Assembly (NCBI RefSeq): GCF_000314895.2 | Contig: NZ_CM001773.1 | Span: 727,290 to 766,272 of the forward strand | Origin: Providencia sneebia DSM 19967 | Lineage (GTDB): Bacteria; Pseudomonadota; Gammaproteobacteria; Enterobacterales; Enterobacteriaceae | Direction: 5' to 3' | Length of the DNA stretch: 38,983 nucleotides | Shown here: in pieces, positions 28,474 to 38,983 of the stretch | Position numbering within the stretch: position 1 is the first letter of the stretch | Layout of the letters: the number at the start of each line of letters is the position of its first letter | The notes under the pieces: model-generated | Seen by the model: the letters and a program-made list of their open reading frames with translations, nothing else | The model's database searches: none | Told to the model about the DNA's origin: nothing | Made by a program: the position numbers and the translations under genes

Positions 28474-30271
28474 ACTCAGTCTATTTGAATCAGTGATTAT
28501 TTTCCTTTGTGCTGGCGTCATCATGGTGCCACTCGCACAAAAAATTCGCCTAGGCGCTGTGCTGGGCTATTTGCTTGCCGGTATTGTTATTGGGCCATTT
28601 GTTTTTGGTTTTATTAATAATGTTGATGATATTCTGCATTTTTCAGAGATGGGTGTCGTTTTTTTAATGTTTTTGATAGGCCTTGAGCTGAAGCCTTCGA
28701 AACTTTGGGAATTACGGCGCTCTATTTTTGGTGTTGGAACGGCGCAAGTCATTATCACCGCAGCCATTATGGCGAGCTTACTCTTTCTTGCTCAATTTTC
28801 TTGGCAAGCGGCTATTGTCGGCGGTTTAGGCATGGCAATGTCATCAACAGCGATGGCATTACAATTGATGAATGAAAAAGGCATGTCTAACAAGGAGAGT
28901 GGGCAGTTAGGCTTTTCTGTATTGCTATTCCAAGATATGGCGGTCATTCCCATAATGGCATTAATCCCACTTTTGGCTGGAGATTCAGCAAGTAGTGATT
29001 GGTATCGCATTGGGTTAAAAGTCGTTGCTTTTGCGGGATTATGGTTTGTTGGGCGCTATTTATTACGCCCACTGTTTCGCCTTGCAGCAAAATCAGGTGT
29101 GCATGAAATTTTTACAGCCGCAGCACTGCTGGTAGTATTAGGTTCAGCACTCATAATGGAAAGCTTAGGTTTTTCTATGGCGCTAGGTACGTTTATGGCT
29201 GGGGTGATGCTTGCTGAAACGGAGTTTCGCCATGAATTAGAAGTGAATATTGAACCCTTTAAAGGTTTGTTACTGGGCTTATTTTTTATTTCAGTCGGCA
29301 TGTCTTTAAATCTACAAATATTATGGACATACCTTCCTCAAGTTTTGCTCGGTGTCGTCATTTTAGTGGCAGTAAAAGCATTTGTTCTCTATTGCTTAAG
29401 TTGGATTGCAAGGTTACGTAATGGTGCTCGCGCCCAGTTTTCGGGTGTTTTAAGCCAAGGTGGGGAATTTGCCTTTGTCATCTTTGCAACAGCTTCGGGA
29501 GCGAGTGTTATTGATGAGAGGCAAATGGATCTCTTATTAGTGGTTGTCACGCTTTCCATGATGACCACGCCACTTGTGATGCAGTTAATAGATGCTTATT
29601 TGAACTATCGCTATAATCGGCAAGCCACCACCAATGAAAAGCCTTTTGTTGAAGATAATGACCCACAAGTGATTTTGGTTGGATTTGGGCGTATGGGGCA
29701 AGTTATCGGGCGTTTATTGATGGCGAATAAAGTCAGAATTACCGTTCTTGAACAAGACGTTTCTGCAATCAGTACTATGCGCCGATATGGCTATACTGTG
29801 TATTATGGTGATGCGCGTGAACTCCAGTTACTACGTGCCGCTGGGGCGGAGAAAGCAAAAGCGATTGTCATTACCAGTGATGTCCCTGAAGAAGTCATGG
29901 AAATAGTCCATTTATGCCAAGAACATTTTCCAAATTTACATATTATAGCCAGAGCTAGAGGTCGTGTTGAAGCGCATGAGTTATTGCAAACAGGTGTAAA
30001 AGATTTTAGTCGAGAAACCTTTTCCAGCGCATTAGAGCTAGGTAGCAAGGCATTGATTAGCACGGGAATGCATCCTCATAAAGCGTATCGCGCTAAACAG
30101 CATTTTCGCCGGTTAGATATGCAAGTACTAAGAGAGATTATTCCTGATAATGAAGGGGATAGTGGGCAAGTATCTCGAGTAAAAGAAGCACGTCGTGAGC
30201 TAAATGAGTTATTTGAAAAAGAGATGTTAAGGGAACATCGACAGCCACAAAGTTGGAATCATGATGAATAA
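28466..30271 (+). CDS. kefB: glutathione-regulated potassium-efflux system protein KefB
   Basis: KefB is an inner-membrane K+/H+ antiporter of the CPA2 family, held closed by glutathione and opened by glutathione adducts of electrophiles, so that cytoplasmic acidification protects the cell. I use the ATG at 28466 (MGELSLFE, 601 residues); a TTG directly before it is in frame. Residues about 5-380 form a dozen hydrophobic segments containing [32 protein letters not shown] and [12 protein letters not shown]. The cytoplasmic RCK/TrkA-N domain begins near residue 400 with [29 protein letters not shown] and [14 protein letters not shown] follow. It is probably cotranscribed with kefG and yheV. The partner gor in this window maintains the gating ligand. 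Confidence 0.96.
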   Translation: MGELSLFESVIIFLCAGVIMVPLAQKIRLGAVLGYLLAGIVIGPFVFGFINNVDDILHFSEMGVVFLMFLIGLELKPSKLWELRRSIFGVGTAQVIITAAIMASLLFLAQFSWQAAIVGGLGMAMSSTAMALQLMNEKGMSNKESGQLGFSVLLFQDMAVIPIMALIPLLAGDSASSDWYRIGLKVVAFAGLWFVGRYLLRPLFRLAAKSGVHEIFTAAALLVVLGSALIMESLGFSMALGTFMAGVMLAETEFRHELEVNIEPFKGLLLGLFFISVGMSLNLQILWTYLPQVLLGVVILVAVKAFVLYCLSWIARLRNGARAQFSGVLSQGGEFAFVIFATASGASVIDERQMDLLLVVVTLSMMTTPLVMQLIDAYLNYRYNRQATTNEKPFVEDNDPQVILVGFGRMGQVIGRLLMANKVRITVLEQDVSAISTMRRYGYTVYYGDARELQLLRAAGAEKAKAIVITSDVPEEVMEIVHLCQEHFPNLHIIARARGRVEAHELLQTGVKDFSRETFSSALELGSKALISTGMHPHKAYRAKQHFRRLDMQVLREIIPDNEGDSGQVSRVKEARRELNELFEKEMLREHRQPQSWNHDE

Positions 30272-30282
30272 AGGATCATAAA

Positions 30283-30486
30283 ATGTCTGCCACTCGAAAA
30301 CGATTTATTGCTGGCGCAATCTGCCCTAAATGCAAATCACAAGATACTTTGATGATGTGGCGTGAAGATAAAATTGATATCGTTGAGTGTGTTAATTGTG
30401 GTGATCAGCAGCGCCAAGAAGATAGCGATGCAACACCACATGTGCGAAAACAAGAGAAAGTGATTGGTATTTTTACCCCTGAATGA
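30283..30486 (+). CDS. yheV: YheV family putative zinc ribbon protein
   Basis: A 67-residue protein with four cysteines in two CxxC pairs (Cys14/17 in GAICPKCKSQ, Cys36/39 in VECVNCGDQQ), the pattern of a zinc ribbon. The C-terminus VIGIFTPE is typical of YheV (DUF2387). It starts 11 bases after kefB and precedes slyD as in E. coli. Zinc binding is inferred; the function is unknown. Confidence 0.92.
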   Translation: MSATRKRFIAGAICPKCKSQDTLMMWREDKIDIVECVNCGDQQRQEDSDATPHVRKQEKVIGIFTPE

Positions 30487-30570
30487 GAGAATTTTGTCAA
30501 TTCTCAATACAGTTGTCTCGTTTTTCGGTACAATTAGCAAAAATTTTCCCCATGGGTAGTAGGAGATGTC

Positions 30571-31176
30571 ATGAAAGTAGCAAACGACTTGGTAATCAGC
30601 TTGGCTTATCAAGTAAGAACAGAAGACGGTGTTTTAGTTGATGAGTCCCCGGCAAATGCGCCACTCGACTATTTACATGGCCGTGGTTCTTTAATCTCAG
30701 GTTTGGAAAAAGCACTCGAAGGCCGTGCGGTTGGTGATCACTTTGATGTTGAAGTTGCCTCTGACGATGCTTATGGTCAATATGATGAAAATCTTGTTCA
30801 ACGTGTACCAAAAGATGTCTTTATGGGCGTTGAAGAGCTGCAAGTTGGTATGCGTTTCTTAGCTGATACAGATATGGGACCTGTTCCTGTGGAAATCACG
30901 GGTATTGAAGGTGATGAAGTTATCGTTGATGGTAACCACATGCTGGCTGGTCAAAATCTGAAGTTCAATGTTGAAATTATTGCTATCCGTGAAGCAACAG
31001 AAGAAGAGTTAGCTCATGGTCACGTGCATGGTGCTAACGGCCATGATCATGATCACGAAGGTGGCTGTTGTGGCGGTGGTGGACATGATCACGGTCATGG
31101 TGATGAAGGTGGTTGCTGTGGTGGTGGCGAAGGCCATGGTCACGGTCACAAACAAGGCGGCTGTGGTTGCCACTAA
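30571..31176 (+). CDS. slyD: FKBP-type prolyl isomerase and metallochaperone SlyD
   Basis: SlyD combines a prolyl isomerase, a chaperone flap and a metal-binding tail; in E. coli it delivers nickel for hydrogenase maturation and is needed for phage phiX174 lysis. The 201-residue protein starts MKVANDLVISLAYQVRTEDG, with the FKBP core in DYLHGRGSLISGLEKALEG, and the inserted IF flap lies around residues 70-130. From about residue 146 the protein is a His/Cys/Gly-rich tail with GGCCGGGGHDHGHG-type blocks and a C-terminal GCGCH, giving many Ni/Zn ligands. GTAGGAG precedes the ATG. The terminator downstream is shared with slyX. Confidence 0.97.
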   Translation: MKVANDLVISLAYQVRTEDGVLVDESPANAPLDYLHGRGSLISGLEKALEGRAVGDHFDVEVASDDAYGQYDENLVQRVPKDVFMGVEELQVGMRFLADTDMGPVPVEITGIEGDEVIVDGNHMLAGQNLKFNVEIIAIREATEEELAHGHVHGANGHDHDHEGGCCGGGGHDHGHGDEGGCCGGGEGHGHGHKQGGCGCH

Positions 31177-31200
31177 GACTGTAATCAATTGAGCAATGTT

Positions 31201-31231
31201 AAAAAAGGAAAGCATCACGCTTTCCTTTTTT
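31201..31231. terminator. bidirectional terminator between slyD and slyX
   Basis: AAAAAAGGAAAGC (31201-31213) pairs perfectly with GCTTTCCTTTTTT (31219-31231) around a five-base loop. A U tract is produced on both strands, so it ends both converging genes. Confidence 0.93.
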
Positions 31232-31245
31232 GTGAGTCACAAATA

Positions 31246-31467
31246 TTAATAATGTGGCGGTGGGGTTTCTTCTTCTGGCCTTGCAAGGTGAGATTGTTGT
31301 GATGATTTCAATCTCTCCGCTACAATTTTAAGATGTTCTTGCATCTTCGTCAGCTGCATTTGCTGATCTGTGATGACTTGATTGAGTTCTTCAATAGTGA
31401 GTTCTTGAAAAGCCACCTTGCTTTCAAGAAGCTCTAAGCGCTGCTCAAAGTTATCAGATGAATCCAT
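31246..31467 (-). CDS. slyX: SlyX family coiled-coil protein
   Basis: A 73-residue acidic coiled-coil protein: [20 protein letters not shown] forms heptads, followed by [19 protein letters not shown], ending in a proline-rich [10 protein letters not shown] tail. This is the SlyX pattern. It faces slyD, as in E. coli, where the gene was found near the phiX174 lysis locus. AGGAG lies seven bases before the ATG. Function unknown. Confidence 0.94.
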   Translation of the reverse strand: MDSSDNFEQRLELLESKVAFQELTIEELNQVITDQQMQLTKMQEHLKIVAERLKSSQQSHLARPEEETPPPHY

Positions 31468-31838
31468 TTAATACTCCTTTTATGGCTTTTAATCATAAAA
31501 AAGCCATCATAATAACTAAACATTACAAATCAATAGATAAGTTTTAGCTAAAGAGATAGGCGATGAAACCTCTTTTTGTTAATGTTGTCTAACTATTTAT
31601 TGTGTTATTCACTATATATAATCAAATTAATTTGGGTTATATGTAGAGGCAAAGTATAGCTTGATCTAACAATATGGTTTATTAACGAACCTCTAAGTAT
31701 AAGCGCTTAATTAAATAAATCGTTTACATCTAGCTATAAATTAACAGTTAAAAATGAAGTATAGTGAGCACTGCTTGAAAAGGTTTTACTCATAATAAAG
31801 AATTAACTAACAATTTATAATATGAATCGGAGATTAGG
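31468..31838. other. slyX-fkpA divergent intergenic region
   Basis: 371 bases of AT-rich DNA without a plausible gene. A 10-base palindrome TAAGCGCTTA occurs at 31700-31709. fkpA is a sigma-E target in E. coli, but I could not find a convincing GGAACTT/TCTAA promoter pair; GAACCT at 31687 is only a partial -35 match. Confidence 0.4.
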
Positions 31839-32612
31839 ATGAAATCACTGTTTAAGGCAAGTCTTTTGGCAACAACTCTTGCATTGGCGTTTGGTGCTCC
31901 ACAAGTTATGGCTGCGGAAACGAAAACAGAAGCGGCACCTGCGGCAACTAATAGTGCATTTAAGTCAGCTGAAGAACGCAATGCTTATGCATTAGGTGCA
32001 TCTTTAGGTCGTTACATGCAAAACTCACTGGAAGAGCAAAAATCTATTGGTATCGATTTAGATAAAGCTCAGCTACTGGCTGGCGTACAAGATGCATTTA
32101 ACAATAAAAGCAAAATGACTGATGCAGAAGTAGAAGAAACTCTGCGCCAGTTTGAAGGCCAAGTCAAAGAAGCTGCTGAGAAAAAAATGAAAGATGAAGC
32201 AGCAGCAAATGAAAAAGCGGGTGCTGAATACCGCGAAAAATATGCTAAAGAAAAAGGCGTAGTAAAAACTAAATCTGGTTTATTGTACAAAGTTGAGAAA
32301 GAAGGAACAGGTGCAAAACCAAATCCTGAAGATACCGTTGTTGTACACTACAAAGGTATGTTGACTGATGGCACTGAGTTCGACAGTTCTTATGCACGTA
32401 ATGAACCACTGACTATTCCTTTAAATTCAGTGATTAAAGGTTGGACTGAAGGTCTAGCAAACGTGAAAAAAGGCGGTAAAATCCAGCTAGTTATCCCTGC
32501 TGACCTTGCTTATGGTCAAAATGGTGTACCGGGTATTCCAGCAAACTCAACGCTAGTATTTGATGTTGAATTGTTAGATATCAAACCTGCTGATAAACCA
32601 GCTGGAAAATAA
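31839..32612 (+). CDS. fkpA: periplasmic FKBP-type peptidyl-prolyl isomerase FkpA
   Basis: FkpA is a periplasmic prolyl isomerase and chaperone for envelope proteins. The 257-residue precursor starts with a signal peptide (MKSLFKASLLATTLALAFGA, cleavage near residue 25 at VMA-AET). The mature N-terminal helical dimerisation domain runs to about residue 140 (NAYALGASLGRYMQNSLEEQ and the EAAEKKMKDEAAANEKAGAE helix). The C-terminal FKBP domain holds VVVHYKGMLTDGTEFDSSY, PLNSVIKGWTEGLANVKKGG and IPADLAYGQNGVPGIPANST. It is slightly shorter than the 270-residue E. coli protein. AATCGGAGAT precedes the ATG. It is a single-gene unit with its own terminator. Confidence 0.97.
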   Translation: MKSLFKASLLATTLALAFGAPQVMAAETKTEAAPAATNSAFKSAEERNAYALGASLGRYMQNSLEEQKSIGIDLDKAQLLAGVQDAFNNKSKMTDAEVEETLRQFEGQVKEAAEKKMKDEAAANEKAGAEYREKYAKEKGVVKTKSGLLYKVEKEGTGAKPNPEDTVVVHYKGMLTDGTEFDSSYARNEPLTIPLNSVIKGWTEGLANVKKGGKIQLVIPADLAYGQNGVPGIPANSTLVFDVELLDIKPADKPAGK

Positions 32613-32646
32613 TTTTTAGCTAAGTTTCAGTCACAAGATTGCCTTG

Positions 32647-32679
32647 AAACCCAGATATCTTTTGATGTCTGGGTTTTTT
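32647..32679 (+). terminator. rho-independent terminator of fkpA
   Basis: AAACCCAGATATC (32647-32659) pairs with GATGTCTGGGTTT (32664-32676), one G-U wobble and a four-base loop, then a T run. It lies 35 bases after the fkpA stop. Confidence 0.9.
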
Positions 32680-33157
32680 ATTTTGTTAAGATAAAATATC
32701 TTTTTTTGATAAAAACCAAGCATAATATTAATCTAATCATTATCATATCAATAATCATCTAATTTGATTTTAGATAAGTTTATTGATGATTTGCTATGGA
32801 TAATACGTATTTTGTTTAAAACTTGTGATAAAACAAACTGTCTTGTATGTAACTACTTGACGGAAGTTCCCTGTGGTTTTAAGTTCTTTGTACTTTGAAT
32901 AATTCAAGTTGAGTAGATAGTGTTCGACAAGCCAATCATTTGATGAATGCATCATGGTGCCCCATAAAAAAAACAATAGTTTATTATGGCGTGATGAGCG
33001 GATAAAACTTGAAGTACAACGAAGGTAAAAAGTGTTATTTATTGCCTAAATTGTCGACAAACAATAAAGAGATGAAGTTAAAAAGCACGTAATAATTAAC
33101 ACTTCATTATTTGTTGGCAATGGTGGCCTTTTGCTTATTTGAAGGATGGTGTTCAAA
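32680..33157. other. long AT-rich fkpA-yheO intergenic region
   Basis: Nearly 480 bases with no recognisable gene. A two-step inverted repeat is visible: ATCAATA (32747-32753) pairs with TATTGAT (32781-32787), and inside it ATCTAA (32757-32762) pairs with TTAGAT (32770-32775). An open frame of 60 codons on the minus strand (32794-32976) has no family likeness and no clear ribosome site. The yheO promoter presumably lies near the right end, but I cannot name its elements. Confidence 0.45.
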
Positions 33158-33862
33158 ATGTCTAATCCAGTATTATCAAACGATCATAACGATATTAATT
33201 TATTAAATAATGAGCCTTTCACTGCGACGGATCATGAAATTTTAAAATCCTATGAAGCGGCAGTGGATGGCTTAGCTATGCTGATCGGTGCACATTGTGA
33301 AATTGTCCTCCATTCACTGGAAGATCTGAAATGTTCAGCCATCAGAATAGCCAACGGGCAACATACAGGCCGACAAATTGGCTCGCCAATTACTGATCTT
33401 GCTTTGCGTATGTTGCATGATATGGCAGATGAAGAATCAAATGTTTCCAAAGCTTATTTCACGAAAGCCAAAAGTGGTGATTTGATGAAATCAGTGACGA
33501 TAGCAATTCGCAATCGTTATCAACGTGTTATTGGGCTTCTTTGTATCAATATGAATCTTGATGTGCCATTCTCAGAGATTATAAAAAGCTTTATTCCTGA
33601 AGAAAAACAAGAAGTCACCTCAGATGTTAACTTCGCATCTTCAGTAGATGATTTGGTTGCTCAAACACTAGAGTTCACAATTGAAGAAGTTAGTGCGGAT
33701 CGCAATGTTTCTAATAATGCGAAAAACAAACAAGTTGTCCTTAACTTGTATGAAAAAGGCATTTTCGATATTAAGGATGCAATCAACCAAGTCGCTGATC
33801 GCCTTAATATTTCTAAACATACTGTTTATCTCTACATTCGCCAGTTTAAGAGTGAAGAATGA
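33158..33862 (+). CDS. yheO: YheO-family PAS/HTH DNA-binding protein
   Basis: A 234-residue member of the YheO family: an N-terminal PAS-like YheO domain (about 20-135; [54 protein letters not shown]) and a C-terminal helix-turn-helix (about 185-230; [20 protein letters not shown] then VYLYIRQF). I use the second ATG (MSNPVLSND), which aligns with the E. coli start; an ATG four codons upstream is also in frame and overlaps the GAAGGA site. Its stop overlaps the tusD start (ATGA, 33859-33862). Placement before tusDCB suggests a regulator linked to tRNA thiolation or sulfur supply, but the ligand and targets are unknown. Confidence 0.92.
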   Translation: MSNPVLSNDHNDINLLNNEPFTATDHEILKSYEAAVDGLAMLIGAHCEIVLHSLEDLKCSAIRIANGQHTGRQIGSPITDLALRMLHDMADEESNVSKAYFTKAKSGDLMKSVTIAIRNRYQRVIGLLCINMNLDVPFSEIIKSFIPEEKQEVTSDVNFASSVDDLVAQTLEFTIEEVSADRNVSNNAKNKQVVLNLYEKGIFDIKDAINQVADRLNISKHTVYLYIRQFKSEE

Positions 33863-34260
33863 GTAATCAACACCTGACCTACTGTTTGTTAGTAACCGGC
33901 CCTGCCTATGGAACACAGCAAGCGACAAGCGCTTATCAATTTGCTAAAGCATTGTTGGATGAAGGACATGATTTAAAAACCGTGTTCTTCTACTCAGAAG
34001 GTGTAATGAATGCAAACCAATTAATTGCACCAGCAAATGATGAAATCAATCTCGTAAAAGCATGGCAAGCATTAGCTAAACAATCAGGTTGTGAAATGCA
34101 TATCTGTGTTTCTGCGGCCTTACGCCGTGGTGTGGTAGATAAAGAGCAAGCCAACCTATTATTATTGCCAGCAGATAATTTAGCAGATGGTTTTATAATG
34201 AGTGGTTTGGGAAGTTTAGCACAAGCCATGATAACGACAGACAGAACGATTCGATTTTGA
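33859..34260 (+). CDS. tusD: sulfurtransferase TusD
   Basis: TusD is the sulfur-carrying subunit of the TusBCD heterohexamer, which takes persulfide sulfur from TusA and passes it to TusE and MnmA for 2-thiolation of wobble uridine in Lys, Glu and Gln tRNAs. The 133-residue DsrE-fold protein has [20 protein letters not shown], the active-site Cys83 in [15 protein letters not shown] (equivalent to Cys78 in E. coli) and the C-terminal [20 protein letters not shown]. It is translationally coupled to yheO. The next gene, tusC, starts eight bases after its stop. Assignment is secure. Confidence 0.96.
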   Translation: MSNQHLTYCLLVTGPAYGTQQATSAYQFAKALLDEGHDLKTVFFYSEGVMNANQLIAPANDEINLVKAWQALAKQSGCEMHICVSAALRRGVVDKEQANLLLLPADNLADGFIMSGLGSLAQAMITTDRTIRF

Positions 34261-34268
34261 GGATGCAA

Positions 34269-34628
34269 ATGAAAAAAATTGCTTTCGTTTTTACCTCAGC
34301 CCCACATGGCAATACTAGTGGTCGAGAAGGGTTAGATGCTTTACTCGCGACGTCTGCGCTTACTGATGATATTCATGTTTTCTTTCTTTCAGATGGCGTG
34401 TGCCAACTTCTTGCGAATCAAAAAACGGATGAAATTTTAGTTAGGGACTATATTTCAACCTTTAAAGTTCTGCCTCTTTACGACATTGAAAATCTTTACA
34501 TTTGTGCCGATTCACTTAAAGAAAGAGGAATTAGTGAAGAAAGTGAATGGGTTATAGATGCAAATATTCTCAGTGCAGCACAAATAAGCGACAAAATATC
34601 CGCGTGTGATGTTGTGCTTAATTTTTGA
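34269..34628 (+). CDS. tusC: sulfur relay protein TusC
   Basis: TusC is a structural DsrF-like subunit of the TusBCD complex. The start [15 protein letters not shown] (119 residues) matches the E. coli protein, and GAGG lies six bases upstream; earlier in-frame codons (TTG 34257, ATG 34263) are less well placed. Family features are [32 protein letters not shown] and the [19 protein letters not shown] segment. It lies between tusD and a frameshifted tusB in a tightly packed operon. Confidence 0.95.
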   Translation: MKKIAFVFTSAPHGNTSGREGLDALLATSALTDDIHVFFLSDGVCQLLANQKTDEILVRDYISTFKVLPLYDIENLYICADSLKERGISEESEWVIDANILSAAQISDKISACDVVLNF

Positions 34629-34648
34629 TCTGTAGTAGGATCTCCTCT

Positions 34649-34935
34649 ATGCTTTATACTATAGCTAAGTCACCTTTTCAGTGTGACTTTACTGCAATAC
34701 TCAGGCTAATTAAACGTGAAGATGCTGTTCTGTTAATCCAAGATGGTGTTATTGCAGCGATTGACCAATCGCCCCATCTTCATCAGCTACAAAAAAAGGC
34801 GTACAAATTTATGCCTTAAATGAAGATATCAATGCCCGAGGGTTGCAGAATATGATCTCAGATGAGGTAATATTAACCTCATATCCAGAATTTGTTCGAC
34901 TAACAGTACGACATAAACAACATTTTGCCCTATAA
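34649..34935 (+). pseudogene. tusB: sulfur relay protein TusB, frameshifted
   Basis: TusB (DsrH-like) is the third subunit of TusBCD. Reading starts at MLYTIAKSPFQCDFTA (ATG 34649, AGGA eight bases upstream) and follows the family through LLIQDGVIAAIDQSP and LHQLQKK, then leaves it and stops at 34819. The conserved C-terminal half continues in another frame from 34798 as GVQIYALNEDINARGL to EFVRLTVRHKQHFAL, stopping at 34935. Adding one A to the A7 run at 34791-34797 restores a protein of about 95 residues, the normal TusB length. So the gene is broken by an apparent single-A loss. If real, TusBCD would lack a subunit and wobble-uridine thiolation would suffer; sequencing error or slippage are alternatives. 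Confidence 0.9.
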
Positions 34936-34958
34936 ATGTGTTTAAAGTTGTATATTTC

Positions 34959-36015
<1,057 letters not shown>

Positions 36016-36041
36016 TAAGCACCACGTTAGTGATGTTTCTC

Positions 36042-36061
36042 AGGGTAGCCTTTGCTACCCT
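36042..36061 (+). promoter_or_regulatory. hairpin between rpsG and fusA
   Basis: AGGGTAGC (36042-36049) pairs perfectly with GCTACCCT (36054-36061), four-base loop, followed by TTATATG. With only a short T stretch it is more likely an mRNA stabiliser or a partial attenuator than a full terminator, since fusA lies in the same operon. Confidence 0.55.
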
Positions 36062-36099
36062 TTATATGATGAATTGAACGCCCCACGAGAGAGGAAAAA

Positions 36100-38226
36100 A
36101 TGGCCCGTCAAACGCCCATATCACGCTATCGTAACATCGGTATCAGTGCACACATTGACGCTGGTAAAACAACGACTTCTGAACGTATTTTGTTCTATAC
36201 CGGTGTAAACCATAAAATTGGTGAAACACACGAAGGTTCTGCAACTATGGACTGGATGGAGCAGGAGCAAGAGCGTGGTATTACTATCACGTCTGCTGCG
36301 ACTACTGCATTCTGGTCAGGCATGGCAAAACAATTTGAACCACACCGTATCAACATCATCGACACCCCAGGACACGTTGACTTCACAATCGAAGTAGAAC
36401 GTTCTATGCGTGTTCTTGATGGTGCAGTAATGGTTTACTGTGCGGTTGGTGGTGTTCAGCCACAGTCTGAAACTGTATGGCGTCAGGCTAACAAATATAA
36501 AGTTCCACGTATCGCGTTCGTTAACAAAATGGACCGTATGGGTGCAAACTTCCTGCGTGTTGTTGAGCAATTAAAATCACGTTTGGCAGCAAACCCAGTT
36601 CCTCTACAATTACCAGTAGGTGCTGAAGAAGGCTTCACTGGTGTTGTTGACTTGATCAAAATGAAAGCGATCAAGTGGAGCGACGAAGATCAGGGCGTTA
36701 CCTTCGAATACGAAGATATCCCTGCTGATATGCAAGAACAAGCTGAAGAATGGCATAACTTCTTAGTTGAATCTGCGGCAGAAGCATCAGAAGAACTGAT
36801 GGAAAAATATCTGGGCGGTGAAGACCTAACTGAAGAAGAAATTAAATTAGCTCTTCGTCAACGCGTACTTGCAAGCGAAATCATCCTGGTTACCTGTGGT
36901 TCTGCATTTAAGAACAAAGGTGTTCAGGCGATGCTAGATGCAGTTATTGAGTTCTTACCAGCACCTACAGATGTACCTGCAATTAATGGTATTCTGGATG
37001 ATGGTAAAGATACTCCGGCAGAACGTCACGCAAGTGATGATGAGCCGTTCTCATCTTTAGCATTTAAAATTGCAACAGACCCATTTGTTGGTAACTTGAC
37101 GTTCTTCCGTGTTTACTCTGGTTTTGTTAACTCAGGTGACACCGTTCTTAACCCAGTTAAGTCTAAGAAAGAACGTTTTGGCCGTATCGTACAGATGCAT
37201 GCTAACAAACGTGAAGAAATTAAAGAAGTTCGCGCTGGTGACATCGCGGCAGCTATCGGTCTGAAAGACGTAACTACAGGTGATACTTTGTGTGCGGTTG
37301 AAGCACCAATCATCCTTGAGCGTATGGAATTCCCAGAGCCAGTAATTTCTGTTGCGATTGAACCAAAAACTAAAGCTGACCAAGAAAAAATGGGTATCGC
37401 TCTAGGCCGTTTGGCTCAAGAAGATCCATCATTCCGCGTATCAAGTGATGAAGAAACGGGTCAAACCATCATCGCTGGTATGGGTGAATTGCACTTGGAC
37501 GTTCTGGTTGATCGTATGCGCCGCGAATTTAAAGTTGAGGCGAATGTTGGTAAACCACAAGTTGCTTACCGTGAAGCTATCACGATGAAAGTAACTGATG
37601 TTGAAGGTAAACACGCTAAACAGTCTGGTGGTCGTGGTCAGTACGGTCATGTCGTTATCGATATGTTCCCACTTGACAAGAAAGACAAAGACGGCGTCAA
37701 CATGGATTACGAATTTATCAACGAAATCAAAGGTGGTGTTATTCCTGGTGAATACATCCCAGCCGTTGATAAAGGTATCCAAGAGCAGCTGAAATCAGGT
37801 CCATTAGCAGGTTATCCTGTGGTAAATATGGGTATTCGCCTGCATTTCGGTTCTTACCATGATGTTGACTCATCTGAATTGGCATTTAAACTAGCGGCAT
37901 CAATCGCGTTTAAAGATGGCTTCAAAAAAGCTAAACCAGTTCTACTTGAGCCAATCATGAAAGTCGAAGTGGAAACACCAGAAGACTACATGGGTGACGT
38001 TATTGGTGACTTGAACCGTCGTCGTGGTTTGATCGAAGGTATGGATGACATGGCAACTGGTAAAATTGTCCGTGCACAAGTACCATTGTCAGAGATGTTC
38101 GGTTACGCTACAGACCTGCGTTCACAAACTCAGGGTCGTGCTTCATACTCAATGGAGTTCTTGAAGTACAATGAAGCACCAAACAACGTTGCACAAGCTG
38201 TTATCGAAGCTCGTAACGCTAAATAA
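36100..38226 (+). CDS. fusA: elongation factor G
   Basis: EF-G is the GTPase that drives ribosomal translocation and, with RRF, ribosome recycling. 708 residues, close to the E. coli 704. G1 is AHIDAGKTT at residues 17-25, G2 covers [15 protein letters not shown]3 is [12 protein letters not shown]4 is [12 protein letters not shown]. Domain IV contains [16 protein letters not shown] with its loop reaching the decoding site, and the C-terminus has [28 protein letters not shown] precedes the ATG. Third gene of the str operon. Confidence 0.99.
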   Translation: MARQTPISRYRNIGISAHIDAGKTTTSERILFYTGVNHKIGETHEGSATMDWMEQEQERGITITSAATTAFWSGMAKQFEPHRINIIDTPGHVDFTIEVERSMRVLDGAVMVYCAVGGVQPQSETVWRQANKYKVPRIAFVNKMDRMGANFLRVVEQLKSRLAANPVPLQLPVGAEEGFTGVVDLIKMKAIKWSDEDQGVTFEYEDIPADMQEQAEEWHNFLVESAAEASEELMEKYLGGEDLTEEEIKLALRQRVLASEIILVTCGSAFKNKGVQAMLDAVIEFLPAPTDVPAINGILDDGKDTPAERHASDDEPFSSLAFKIATDPFVGNLTFFRVYSGFVNSGDTVLNPVKSKKERFGRIVQMHANKREEIKEVRAGDIAAAIGLKDVTTGDTLCAVEAPIILERMEFPEPVISVAIEPKTKADQEKMGIALGRLAQEDPSFRVSSDEETGQTIIAGMGELHLDVLVDRMRREFKVEANVGKPQVAYREAITMKVTDVEGKHAKQSGGRGQYGHVVIDMFPLDKKDKDGVNMDYEFINEIKGGVIPGEYIPAVDKGIQEQLKSGPLAGYPVVNMGIRLHFGSYHDVDSSELAFKLAASIAFKDGFKKAKPVLLEPIMKVEVETPEDYMGDVIGDLNRRRGLIEGMDDMATGKIVRAQVPLSEMFGYATDLRSQTQGRASYSMEFLKYNEAPNNVAQAVIEARNAK

Positions 38227-38257
38227 TCGGTTTTAATCGATTTAACTACTTTAATTA

Positions 38258-38983
<726 letters not shown>

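Noticed and set aside
31229..31243. TTTGTGA-G-TCACAAA palindrome, superficially like a CRP site
   Set aside because: CRP needs six bases between the half-sites; here there is one, and it lies in the convergent 3' ends of slyD and slyX.
31680..31720. Possible sigma-E promoter of fkpA at GAACCT
   Set aside because: The -35 match is partial and no TCTAA-like -10 occurs at the right distance.
32794..32976. 60-codon open frame on the minus strand between fkpA and yheO
   Set aside because: No family likeness, no good ribosome site, and very AT-rich surroundings where such frames occur by chance; kept only as a note in the spacer entry.
36100..36570. Opposite-strand frames within fusA
   Set aside because: They arise from codon bias of a highly expressed gene and show no protein family features.

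Overview
The window is a chromosomal segment of a low-GC member of the Enterobacterales. Almost every protein has a clear Escherichia coli counterpart, the Spot 42 RNA is present, and the str ribosomal operon is preserved. The AT-rich codon use and gene content fit the Morganellaceae, most likely a Providencia- or Proteus-like genus; that placement is inference from memory, not from a search. I see no insertion sequence, prophage, CRISPR array, tRNA or rRNA.

Layout. (1) 1-1366: the 3' part of gor (glutathione reductase) and its terminator. (2) 1424-6534: a two-gene minus-strand unit coding for a membrane-anchored DUF1266 protein and a very large membrane-anchored Sel1-repeat protein. This is the least understood part of the window. 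(3) 6875-14377: mobA-mobB (molybdenum cofactor), yihD-srkA-dsbA, polA, spf (Spot 42) and engB, in the order found near 87 min in E. coli. (4) 14733-21372: ppiA, pabA, argD, crp, yhfA, prkB, yheU, yheT, matching the 75 min region of E. coli but without fic/yhfG and yhfK. (5) 21460-25671: a LysE-type exporter and the murP-murQ/murR N-acetylmuramic acid locus, sitting between yheT and yheS. (6) 25755-34935: yheS, kefG-kefB, yheV, slyD, slyX, fkpA and yheO-tusD-tusC-tusB. (7) 34959-38983: the str operon promoter, rpsL, rpsG, fusA and the 5' part of tufA.

Functional threads. Envelope protein folding is well represented (srkA, dsbA, ppiA, fkpA), with a perfect CpxR-type box before ppiA. cAMP-CRP control appears through crp itself, Spot 42 and a good CRP site between murQ and murR. 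Glutathione is linked to gor and the glutathione-gated KefGB system. argD has a textbook tandem ARG box, and polA has a perfect DnaA box upstream.

The most striking anomalies are two broken genes. dsbA and tusB each carry an apparent loss of one A in a poly-A run (A6 at 9699-9704; A7 at 34791-34797), and the remainder of each protein is intact in the next frame. Because both lesions are of the same type, sequencing error, a true mutation and poly-A slippage must be separated before biology is inferred. I did not find a clearly novel defence or mobile system. The DUF1266-Sel1 pair is the best candidate for undescribed biology.
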